A stretch of DNA of 29,198 nucleotides from Ventricola sp036297385. Its GTDB lineage: Bacteria; Bacillota; Clostridia; Christensenellales; Aristaeellaceae. Of this stretch, positions 23,429 to 29,198 are shown piece by piece. A program made the translations under genes and the position numbers. The DNA lies in the NCBI GenBank assembly GCA_036297385.1, contig JAXJLD010000139.1, positions 1 to 29,198 of the forward strand, in the 5' to 3' direction. Every line of letters starts with the position of its first letter. Position 1 is the stretch's first letter. The notes under the pieces are model-generated. The model was not told the DNA's origin and ran no database searches. It saw nothing but the letters and a program-made list of their open reading frames with translations.

Positions 23429-24133
23429 ATGGCAGTCATTTCTATGAAGCAGCTGCTCGAGGCGGGCGTGCACTTCGGTCACCAGACCCGCCGCTGGAAC
23501 CCCAAGATGGCTCCGTACATCTTCACCGAGCGCAACGGCATCTACATCATCGATCTGCAGAAGACCGTCCGCAAGATTGACGAGGCGTATGCTTTCGTTC
23601 GTCAGGTGGCGATGGAGGGCAAGAGCGTCCTGTTCGTCGGCACCAAGAAGCAGGCGCAGGAGTCCATCGAGACTGAGGCCAAGCGCTGCAACATGTTCTA
23701 TGTCAACAACCGCTGGCTGGGCGGCATGATGACCAACTTCCGCACCATCAAGACCCGTATTGCCCGCCTGAACGCCATCGATGCGATGGAAGAGCGCGGC
23801 GAGTTCGAGGTGCTCCCCAAGAAGGAAGTCATCAAGCTGATGACCGAGCGCGAGAAGCTGCTGGCCAATCTGGGCGGCATCCGCGAGATGAAGAACCTGC
23901 CGGGCTGCCTGTTCGTGGTTGACCCGCGCAAGGAGCACATCGCCGTCACCGAGGCGCGCGCGCTGGGCATCCCGGTCGTCGCCATTGTGGACACCAACTG
24001 CGATCCGGACGAGATCGACTATGTCATCCCGGGCAACGACGACGCCATCCGTGCGGTCAAGCTGATCGCGGGCAAGATGGCCGATGCGGTGCTGGAAGGC
24101 AAGCAGGGCGAGCAGGCTGAGGTTCAGGCGTAA
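23429..24133 (+). CDS. rpsB: 30S ribosomal protein S2
   Basis: Ribosomal protein on the back of the 30S subunit. It has 234 residues; the ATG follows a strong AAAGGAGGAA SD. Family signatures: MKQLLEAGVHFGHQTRRWNPKM at the N-terminus (shown by GVHFGHQTRRWNPKM), YIFTERNGIYIIDLQKT, NRWLGGMMTNFRTIK, LPGCLFVVDPRKEHIAV and GIPVVAIVDTNCDPD. It leads rpsB-tsf-pyrH under its own promoter. Codon use is strongly biased toward C/G third positions, as expected for high expression. Confidence 0.99.
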   Translation: MAVISMKQLLEAGVHFGHQTRRWNPKMAPYIFTERNGIYIIDLQKTVRKIDEAYAFVRQVAMEGKSVLFVGTKKQAQESIETEAKRCNMFYVNNRWLGGMMTNFRTIKTRIARLNAIDAMEERGEFEVLPKKEVIKLMTEREKLLANLGGIREMKNLPGCLFVVDPRKEHIAVTEARALGIPVVAIVDTNCDPDEIDYVIPGNDDAIRAVKLIAGKMADAVLEGKQGEQAEVQA

Positions 24134-24184
24134 GCCACTTTGCAGCCGAGACGACAAACCGACAAATTCTGGAGGGAATCCGTT

Positions 24185-25090
24185 ATGGCTACCATTACTT
24201 CCGCTCTGGTTAAGGAGCTGCGCGAGCGCACCGGCGCCGGCATGATGGACTGCAAGAAGGCGCTCATCAACTGCGAAGGCGATATGGACAAGGCGATCGA
24301 CTTCCTGCGCGAGAAGGGCCTTGCTGCCGCTGCCAAGAAGGCCGGCCGCATCGCTGCTGAGGGCATGGTCGAGTGCTATGTCGAGGGCAACGTGGGTGTT
24401 GTGGTTGAGATCAACTGCGAGACCGACTTCGTGGCCAACACCGACAACTTCAAGGCGCTGTGCCGCGACTACGCGAAGCACATCGTGGCGAAGGCTCCGG
24501 CGACCGTCGAGGAGATGCTCGCTCAGCCGTTCTATGCGGACGAGACCAAGACCGTCAACGATCTGATCGGCGAGGCCACTGCGGCCATCGGCGAGAAGAT
24601 CTCCCTGCGCCGCTTTGCTCGCTATGAGGCGAACAATGGTCTGGTGGAGATTTACAGCCACATGGGCGGCCGCATCGGCGTTATGGCCGAGGTGTCTGCG
24701 GATGAGGTGAACGATGAGGTCAAGACCATGGCCCACGATCTGGTGATGCACATCGCCGCCGCGAACCCGCAGTTCGTGCGCCGCGAGGAAGTGCCGACCG
24801 CTGATCTGGACAAGGAGCGCGAGGTTCTGACCCAGCAGGCTCTCAACGAGGGCAAGCCGGCGAAGATCGTCGAGCGCATGGTCGAAGGCCGCATCGAGAA
24901 GTACTACAAGGAAGTCTGCCTCCTGGAGCAGCCGTTCGTGAAGGATCCGGACGTCAGCGTCAAGAAGATGCTGAATGGCAAGTGCGACGTTGTCCGCTTT
25001 GTCCGCTTCGAGCGCGGCGAGGGCATCGAGAAGCGTGTCAACGATCTGGCCGCCGATATCGCTGCCGAGCAGGCGAAGATGAAGAAGTAA
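24185..25090 (+). CDS. tsf: Translation elongation factor Ts
   Basis: Nucleotide exchange factor for EF-Tu. It has 301 residues, the full-length form. The ATG at 24185 follows TGGAGGGAA; the open frame upstream of it is not family-like. The N-terminal UBA-like domain has VKELRERTGAGMMDCKKAL, the EF-Tu contact motif is ETDFVANTDNF, and the core and coiled-coil subdomains follow to the C-terminal DLAADIAAEQAKMKK. It lies 51 bases after rpsB and is followed by a strong terminator. Confidence 0.98.
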   Translation: MATITSALVKELRERTGAGMMDCKKALINCEGDMDKAIDFLREKGLAAAAKKAGRIAAEGMVECYVEGNVGVVVEINCETDFVANTDNFKALCRDYAKHIVAKAPATVEEMLAQPFYADETKTVNDLIGEATAAIGEKISLRRFARYEANNGLVEIYSHMGGRIGVMAEVSADEVNDEVKTMAHDLVMHIAAANPQFVRREEVPTADLDKEREVLTQQALNEGKPAKIVERMVEGRIEKYYKEVCLLEQPFVKDPDVSVKKMLNGKCDVVRFVRFERGEGIEKRVNDLAADIAAEQAKMKK

Positions 25091-25103
25091 TCTTCAAAAC
25101 CAA

Positions 25104-25132
25104 GGGACATGCCCCGTGCATGTCCCTTTTTT
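25104..25132 (+). terminator. Intrinsic terminator between tsf and pyrH
   Basis: GGGACATGC (25104-25112) pairs perfectly with GCATGTCCC (25118-25126) around a 5-base loop, followed by TTTTTT. pyrH begins 21 bases later with no visible promoter, so read-through is probably partial and lowers pyrH relative to rpsB-tsf. Confidence 0.92.
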
Positions 25133-25153
25133 GAAAAGGAAAGGATGGACTAT

Positions 25154-25864
25154 ATGGCAAAGTACAAGCGAGTACTCATCAAGCTCAGCGGCGAAGCGCT
25201 GGGCGACCATGGCAGGCTTTTTGACTTTGAACAGATTGACCGCGTGGCGGGCGTGATCGGAGAGCTGCACAAAACTGGCACGGAAATCGCCATCGTCATT
25301 GGCGCGGGCAACATCTGGCGCGGCCGTCAGGGCCCGGCGGCGAAGATGACAGCCATCAACGCGGATCACATGGGTATGCTCGGCACGGCGATCAACTCCA
25401 TTGCCATGCAGGATGCGATCGAGCGGCTGGATATTCCCACCCGCGTGATGTCCGCGGTGGAGATGAACCGCTTCTGCGAGCCGTATACCTATCGCCGTGC
25501 TGTGCGCCATCTGGAAAAGGGCCGCGTGGTCATCTTTGCCTGCGGCACCGGCAATCCGTTCTTCTCCACGGATACTGCTGCGGCGCTGCGTGCGGTGGAG
25601 ATCGGCGCGGATGCGATTCTGCTGGCGAAGAACGTGGACGGCGTGTACGACAGCGACCCGCGCGTCAACCCGGAGGCGAAGCTGCTCAAGGATCTGACGT
25701 ACAATCAGGTGCAGGAGCGCGATCTCAAGGTGATGGATGCAGCCGCAATCACCATCTGCCGCGAGAACAAGGTGCCGTCCATCCGCGTGTTCGGTCTGGA
25801 CGATCCGGAGAACATCCTGCGCGTCATCGAGGGCGACCCGATGGGCACCAACGTGCATCCGTAA
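25154..25864 (+). CDS. pyrH: UMP kinase PyrH
   Basis: Phosphorylates UMP to UDP; a hexameric amino-acid-kinase-fold enzyme. The ATG at 25154 gives 236 residues (MAKYKRVLIKLSGEAL) with AAAGGA 8 bases upstream; an ATG at 25145 would overlap that SD. Motifs include KLSGEALG, IVIGAGNIWRGR, DHMGMLGTAINSIAMQDAIE, GTGNPFFSTDTAAALRA, LAKNVDGVYDSDPR and VMDAAAITICRENKVP. In Bacillota frr normally follows immediately; here it is displaced by about 2.5 kb. Confidence 0.97.
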   Translation: MAKYKRVLIKLSGEALGDHGRLFDFEQIDRVAGVIGELHKTGTEIAIVIGAGNIWRGRQGPAAKMTAINADHMGMLGTAINSIAMQDAIERLDIPTRVMSAVEMNRFCEPYTYRRAVRHLEKGRVVIFACGTGNPFFSTDTAAALRAVEIGADAILLAKNVDGVYDSDPRVNPEAKLLKDLTYNQVQERDLKVMDAAAITICRENKVPSIRVFGLDDPENILRVIEGDPMGTNVHP

Positions 25865-25882
25865 TTTCAAAGCGATGCTTGA

Positions 25883-25909
25883 ACCGGGGGCTTTTGCCTC
25901 CGGTTTTTT
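25883..25909 (+). terminator. Intrinsic terminator after pyrH
   Basis: ACCGGGGGC (25883-25891) pairs with GCCTCCGGT (25896-25904) with one wobble around TTTT, followed by TTTTT. Confidence 0.9.
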
Positions 25910-25919
25910 GCGTGATAGG

Positions 25920-26265
25920 GTTATATTCTAAATGCTGTTTTGCATCTAAAACATTTCACACAAGTTGAACCCGTTTCAATCGCAGACTGCTTTGCGGTCT
26001 GCTCTGAAACTATGTTTTTTTCTAGCCTTCCCCTTTGGGGAAGGTGTCATCCCGAAGGGATGACGGATGAGGTCTACGTCGGGCCTGCGATTCCGGGAAA
26101 CTCGCATAGTCGCGCTTTGCGCTCCTTGCGATTTCCGGCATTCCGCCTGCCTGTTTCCGCCGCTGGCGGCGGCAGACTCCAGCCCCTAAAACCCGCTTGG
26201 GGATTTCATCCCAGAGAAAGCTATGCAATATTTAATCTTGAAGCGGGTTAAGATTTCGACGTTTC
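25920..26265. repeat. Hairpin-rich non-coding cassette between pyrH and the sigma factor gene
   Basis: There is no supported gene in this stretch. It contains ATGC-tgtttt-GCAT (25932-25945); a long bipartite hairpin GTTTCA..GCAGAC/GTCTGC..TGAAAC (25973-26010) followed by seven T (26015-26021); CCTTCCCC/GGGGAAGG (26026-26044); GTCATCCC/GGGATGAC (26047-26064); small GCGC and GCCGCC palindromes further on; and AACCCGCTT/AAGCGGGTT (26190-26198 with 26241-26249). The CCTTCCCC..GGGGAAGG plus GTCATCCC..GGGATGACGGATGAGG pair resembles dispersed intergenic repeats seen in GC-rich Clostridia genomes. Only one full copy is in this window, so repeat status is inferred. Confidence 0.5.
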
Positions 26266-26268
26266 ACG

Positions 26269-26278
26269 CGTCTATATA
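26269..26278 (+). promoter_or_regulatory. Possible ECF-type -10 element of the sigma factor operon
   Basis: CGTCTATATA stands 20 bases before the sigma factor ATG. CGTC-type -10 boxes are typical of self-regulated ECF promoters, but no convincing matching -35 was found about 16 bases upstream. Confidence 0.3.
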
Positions 26279-26298
26279 GGTGAAAGGAGGGGAGGACG

Positions 26299-26802
26299 AT
26301 GGAAGAAGCGGAGCGTGCGGATCGGCTTGAACGCATGATGGAGCAGTATGGCGCAGATGTGCTTCGCCTGTGCTGCGTGTATTTGAGAGATGCGAAGCTG
26401 GCAGAGGATGCGGCGCAGGAGACGTTTCTCAAGGCATATAGGAGCATGGATGCTTTCCGAGGGGAGAGCGGCGAAAAGACGTGGTTGGCAGCCATTGCGG
26501 TGAATGTCTGTCGGGATTGGCGCAGGGGCGCGTGGTTCCGCCATATCGACCGATCGGTGGATTGGGAGAAGCTGGGGCTGGCGGCGGAAGCGCCTAAGAC
26601 GGCGGAATCTGGGCTGATGCAGGCGATCATGTGCCTGCCGCGGAAGCAGAGGGAGGCTGTTTTGATGCGCTATTATGCGGATATGACGCAGAGCGAAATG
26701 GCGCGGACGCTGCATATTTCCGAGGCGGCGGTGTCCAAACGGCTGACCCGCGCACGGGAGATGCTCAAAAATGAACTGAAAGGAGGAATGTGGGATGAAT
26801 GA
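26299..26802 (+). CDS. ECF-family RNA polymerase sigma factor
   Basis: Alternative sigma-70 factor with only regions 2 and 4. It has 167 residues; the ATG follows an excellent GAAAGGAGGGGAGG SD. Region 2 covers about 10-75, with AEDAAQETFLKAYRSMDAFR (the core-binding DAxQETF signature) and TWLAAIAVNVCRDWRR. Region 4 covers about 110-162, with LPRKQREAVLMRYYADM, then the helix-turn-helix MARTLHISEAAVSKRLTRAR. The stop overlaps the start of the downstream membrane protein by 8 bases, the usual sigma/anti-sigma arrangement. The signal it answers to cannot be read from the sequence. It sits between pyrH and frr, an unusual place. Confidence 0.93.
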   Translation: MEEAERADRLERMMEQYGADVLRLCCVYLRDAKLAEDAAQETFLKAYRSMDAFRGESGEKTWLAAIAVNVCRDWRRGAWFRHIDRSVDWEKLGLAAEAPKTAESGLMQAIMCLPRKQREAVLMRYYADMTQSEMARTLHISEAAVSKRLTRAREMLKNELKGGMWDE

Positions 26803-28165
26803 GCGGCGTGAAGAAAATGAGGCGATGGAGCGGGATGAGGCGATTCAAAGGCGGGTTCACGCAGCGATTGATGAGCGGCTTTCGCACATAGAGCTGTCGC
26901 CCAAACTCAGGAATGCGATCCGCAATGCGGCGAGAGGGGAAAAGAAGATGCGTAAAAAGGTCTCTGCGGGCGTGGTGCTGGCTTGCACGATGCTGGCGGT
27001 GCTGACAGCCATGGCGGTGGCGGTAACGCGCTTTGGCGTGCTGGCATTTAACCCGGAGCGGGCGCAGAATGAGGCGTATGCGCAGCATATTCTGACGCTG
27101 GATGAAACCTATGAGAACGAGTACATGACGCTGACCGTCAACGATGCGGTGTTCGATGGCACACACCTGTCCGTGACGCTGAACGTGCAGCCCAAGGCGG
27201 GCTGCGGCGGTGGCGTGTATGTGTATCCGAGGATGACGGCGACGTGCGGCGGGCAGACGCTGAATGTGGAGGAGCAGTCCTGCATCGGAGAGTTCTTCAA
27301 AGGATTCTGGGTACCGGAGCGGAATCAGGCCATTGCGCATATGAACGGCGAATATGGCGCGAATTATGCGGTACTCACGGCCAATGACGCGGCAGAGCTT
27401 GTGGCTGATCCGCAGAATTATGCTGTGACGTGGACGCTGAGTCTGGACGTCATCAGGCCGGTATACCCGATTCAGCGGGCGGACAGCGCATCAGATGCGC
27501 AAATGACGGACGCATTGCTGACGGATGACGGACAGCCGTTTGCCGACGCTTATGCAGAGCAGAAGATTCTGCTGGCAGATGGCTATGATCTGTCGCCCTA
27601 TGCGCTCGGCTTACCCAGACCGAAGGGGATGACGGATGAGGCATGGTGGCGCACGAATCTGCCGGATCGGTTGGTGGCAAGCGGCGCGTTTGAGCGCGTG
27701 GACATGGCGGAGATCGTCTTTACGACGCAGGAAACCGGCGTGCGCACGCTGGCAGAACCGCAGACGCTCGATCTGGGCGACTATGTGGCGACGGTCAAGC
27801 GCCTCTCGGTGAGCTTTGGTGCGTGCGACTATGAGATTGATGTGACCAAGAAGGATGATTCCGGCAAGAGTGCAGCGCAAGAATGGCTGGACGGCGAGCC
27901 GTTCTGGCAGTTCGCCGTGCTGGCGGACGGCGCACGGACAAACTTTGAATGGGGCAGAAGCGGCGTGTACGGCGAGCCGGGAAGCGATCAGAGAAAGCGC
28001 ATACAGCTTGCGGGCACGGTGCTCATGGATGCGCAGGCCTCGCAGGTGCGCATCGTGCCCTGCTGGGGAACGGAGATGGAGGATCCGACAAGAGCGGTTT
28101 ACAGCGCACAGAAGCCGGTTACGCAGGAGCAAAGGGAGATGACCGTAACCATCGGCCTGCCGTGA
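26795..28165 (+). CDS. Single-pass membrane protein, probable anti-sigma factor (DUF4179-like)
   Basis: Protein of 456 residues with its start inside the sigma factor gene and an AAAGGAGGAA SD. A charged cytoplasmic N-terminus (1-55, predicted helical, suited to bind the sigma factor) is followed by one membrane helix (about 56-78, VSAGVVLACTMLAVLTAMAV) and a large extracellular beta-rich domain of about 375 residues. The layout is that of DUF4179-type proteins encoded next to ECF sigma factors in Bacillota. It lacks the His-Cys-Cys zinc anti-sigma motif. The anti-sigma role is inferred from context and topology. Codons at 27620-27641 closely match part of the upstream non-coding cassette. 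Confidence 0.8.
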   Translation: MNERREENEAMERDEAIQRRVHAAIDERLSHIELSPKLRNAIRNAARGEKKMRKKVSAGVVLACTMLAVLTAMAVAVTRFGVLAFNPERAQNEAYAQHILTLDETYENEYMTLTVNDAVFDGTHLSVTLNVQPKAGCGGGVYVYPRMTATCGGQTLNVEEQSCIGEFFKGFWVPERNQAIAHMNGEYGANYAVLTANDAAELVADPQNYAVTWTLSLDVIRPVYPIQRADSASDAQMTDALLTDDGQPFADAYAEQKILLADGYDLSPYALGLPRPKGMTDEAWWRTNLPDRLVASGAFERVDMAEIVFTTQETGVRTLAEPQTLDLGDYVATVKRLSVSFGACDYEIDVTKKDDSGKSAAQEWLDGEPFWQFAVLADGARTNFEWGRSGVYGEPGSDQRKRIQLAGTVLMDAQASQVRIVPCWGTEMEDPTRAVYSAQKPVTQEQREMTVTIGLP

Positions 28166-28202
28166 AGCTGCTTAAAAACAGCTTGAATGAGGGGACAAAG
28201 AA

Positions 28203-28242
28203 GGGGTTTGGAGATAAAGTCTCTAAACCTTCTTCTTTGTTT
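28203..28242 (+). terminator. Terminator after the anti-sigma gene
   Basis: GGGGTTTGGAGA (28203-28214) pairs with TCTCTAAACCTT (28220-28231), 12 pairs with three wobbles, followed by CTTCTTTGTTTTG. A smaller hairpin AAGCTG/CAGCTT precedes it at 28164-28183. Confidence 0.75.
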
Positions 28243-28264
28243 TGCGCATATAGCGCGTTTTTCT

Positions 28265-28328
28265 CAGATCAGCGTGTGAGAGCGGGAAATGGCAGATAAT
28301 GATCCCCACTTGGGCGCGTGCTGATCTG
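28265..28328. repeat. Inverted repeat upstream of the frr promoter
   Basis: CAGATCAGC (28265-28273) and GCTGATCTG (28320-28328) are a perfect 9-bp inverted repeat separated by 46 bases. It lies between the anti-sigma terminator and the frr -35 box. It could be an operator pair, part of a structured RNA or a scar of insertion. Confidence 0.4.
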
Positions 28329-28356
28329 CTGCTTGGGTCAAATTGTGCCAAAACGC

Positions 28357-28386
28357 TTGCCAAACCTATGGAGAGTAGGGTAAAAT
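28357..28386 (+). promoter_or_regulatory. Promoter of frr
   Basis: TTGCCA (28357-28362), 18-base spacer, TAAAAT (28381-28386). It gives frr a start independent of the sigma/anti-sigma genes, with a leader of about 32 bases. Confidence 0.65.
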
Positions 28387-28424
28387 AGAGACGATAAAAT
28401 TTACAATTCGAGGAGGCTGCAAAT

Positions 28425-28988
28425 ATGCCCACGAAGATGATTCAAGACCATGCTCAGGAAAAGATGGAAAAGACTAAGAGCGTGCTGCGCTCCGATCTGA
28501 TGGCCATCCGCGCTGGACGCGCCAATCCGCAGCTGCTCGACCGCATCACGGTCGACTACTACGGCACGCCGACCCCGCTGAAGAACGTGGCCAATATTTC
28601 CGCACCGGAACCGCGCGTTTTGCAGATTAACCCGTGGGATCAGAAGATGGTCAAGGATATCTCCAAGGCCATTCTGGCCAGCGATCTGGGACTGAATCCC
28701 TCCAATGACGGCAAGGTGATTCGCCTGATGCTGCCGGAGTTGACGGAGGAGCGCCGCAAGGAGCTGACCAAGCTGGTGCGCAAGACTGCCGAGGACAGCA
28801 AGGTGGCCATCCGTTCCATCCGCCGTGATGCGGTGGAGCAGGTGAAGAAGCTCAAGAAGAACGGCGAGATCACCGAGGACGACCAGAAGCGCGCTGAGGA
28901 ATCCATTCAGAAGCTGACGGACGCGAACATCAAGGACATCGACAAGATCACTGCCGATAAGGAAAAGGAGATCATGGACGTCAGATGA
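28425..28988 (+). CDS. frr: Ribosome recycling factor
   Basis: Splits post-termination ribosomes together with EF-G. It has 187 residues; the ATG follows GAGGAGG. The tRNA-like three-helix-bundle protein shows SDLMAIRAGRANPQLLDRI, VDYYGTPTPLKNVANI, EPRVLQINPWD, SDLGLNPSNDGKVIRL, ELTEERRKELTKLVRK and a C-terminal TADKEKEIMDV. All are intact. It normally belongs directly behind pyrH. Confidence 0.98.
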   Translation: MPTKMIQDHAQEKMEKTKSVLRSDLMAIRAGRANPQLLDRITVDYYGTPTPLKNVANISAPEPRVLQINPWDQKMVKDISKAILASDLGLNPSNDGKVIRLMLPELTEERRKELTKLVRKTAEDSKVAIRSIRRDAVEQVKKLKKNGEITEDDQKRAEESIQKLTDANIKDIDKITADKEKEIMDVR

Positions 28989-29197
28989 GGGACGACCTTT
29001 TGGGTCTGGAGCTGCATTGTGCGCTGGAAGTGCTGGGGCGCGAAGGCATATCGCCTAACATTGTGCAGACCAGTGCGCCAAGGCGCACGGAGGAAACGCG
29101 GGGCGTGCTGCGCGTGGTCAGCGCATCTGATGACGGCACGCATCTGACGGTTGCACGGTTTCTTGACCCGATTGCCGATGGGCAGGAGTATGCATAA
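28985..29197 (+). CDS. Small unknown protein translationally coupled to frr
   Basis: Protein of 70 residues whose ATG overlaps the frr stop (ATGA). I do not recognise the family. It is soluble and acidic, with an N-terminal helix (LLGLELHCALEVLGREG), a beta-like VVSASDDGTHLTVARF stretch and no signal peptide or membrane helix. It occupies the place where uppS usually follows frr. The tight overlap and consistent codon use suggest a real gene. It ends one base before the window edge. Confidence 0.65.
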   Translation: MRDDLLGLELHCALEVLGREGISPNIVQTSAPRRTEETRGVLRVVSASDDGTHLTVARFLDPIADGQEYA

Positions 29198-29198
29198 C

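Noticed and set aside
26022..26228. 68-codon minus-strand frame across the hairpin cassette
   Set aside because: It runs through several inverted repeats, has no ribosome binding site, and matches the kind of spurious small protein often predicted from dispersed repeats.

Overview
The window is a GC-rich (by eye about 60 % G+C), densely coded bacterial chromosome segment. Gene order points to the Bacillota, most likely a GC-rich Clostridia lineage (Oscillospirales/Christensenellales-like). The evidence is the run rsmB-rlmN-prpC-prkC-rsgA-rpe-thiN, dnaG-rpoD followed by trmK/nif3, a type A RNase P RNA, and rpsB-tsf-pyrH-frr. No phage, integrase, transposase, CRISPR array, rRNA or tRNA was seen. 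The genus is an inference and is not proven by anything in the window.

Layout. (1) 2-7444: a plus-strand operon for rRNA modification and ribosome assembly (rsmB, rlmN, rsgA), the PP2C phosphatase/PASTA kinase pair (prpC, prkC), ribulose-phosphate epimerase (rpe) and thiamine pyrophosphokinase (thiN), closed by a terminator. The first gene is cut by the window edge and carries a 36-bp tandem repeat in its coding sequence. (2) 7575-13870: dgt, dnaG, rpoD with a terminator, a fused TrmK-Nif3 gene, and a coiled-coil zinc-ribbon protein. (3) 13871-14472: a minus-strand two-gene operon of small proteins with its own promoter and terminator. (4) 14546-15753: a DUF5655-like gene, rnpB with a near-perfect promoter, and a DUF6054-like gene. 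(5) 15776-23292: a molybdenum operon. A consensus sigma-A promoter drives a Moco-type riboswitch leader ending in an intrinsic terminator, then modA, modB, modC, moeA, a MoeA/Mog-like protein with a Cys-rich tail, moaA, moaC, mog and a moaE-like gene. Together these import molybdate, make molybdopterin and insert the metal; moaD, a MoeB-like enzyme and any molybdoenzyme are absent here. (6) 23296-29197: rpsB, tsf, pyrH, then a hairpin-rich non-coding stretch and an ECF sigma factor/membrane anti-sigma pair lying between pyrH and frr, then frr with its own promoter and a coupled 70-residue unknown gene.

The most notable points are the single-frame TrmK-Nif3 fusion that keeps a ribosome binding site and GTG codon at the domain junction; the riboswitch-controlled molybdenum operon; the sigma/anti-sigma islet with its repeat-like cassette inside a normally contiguous translation operon; and the minus-strand small-protein operon, whose first start is ATG and second is probably TTG.
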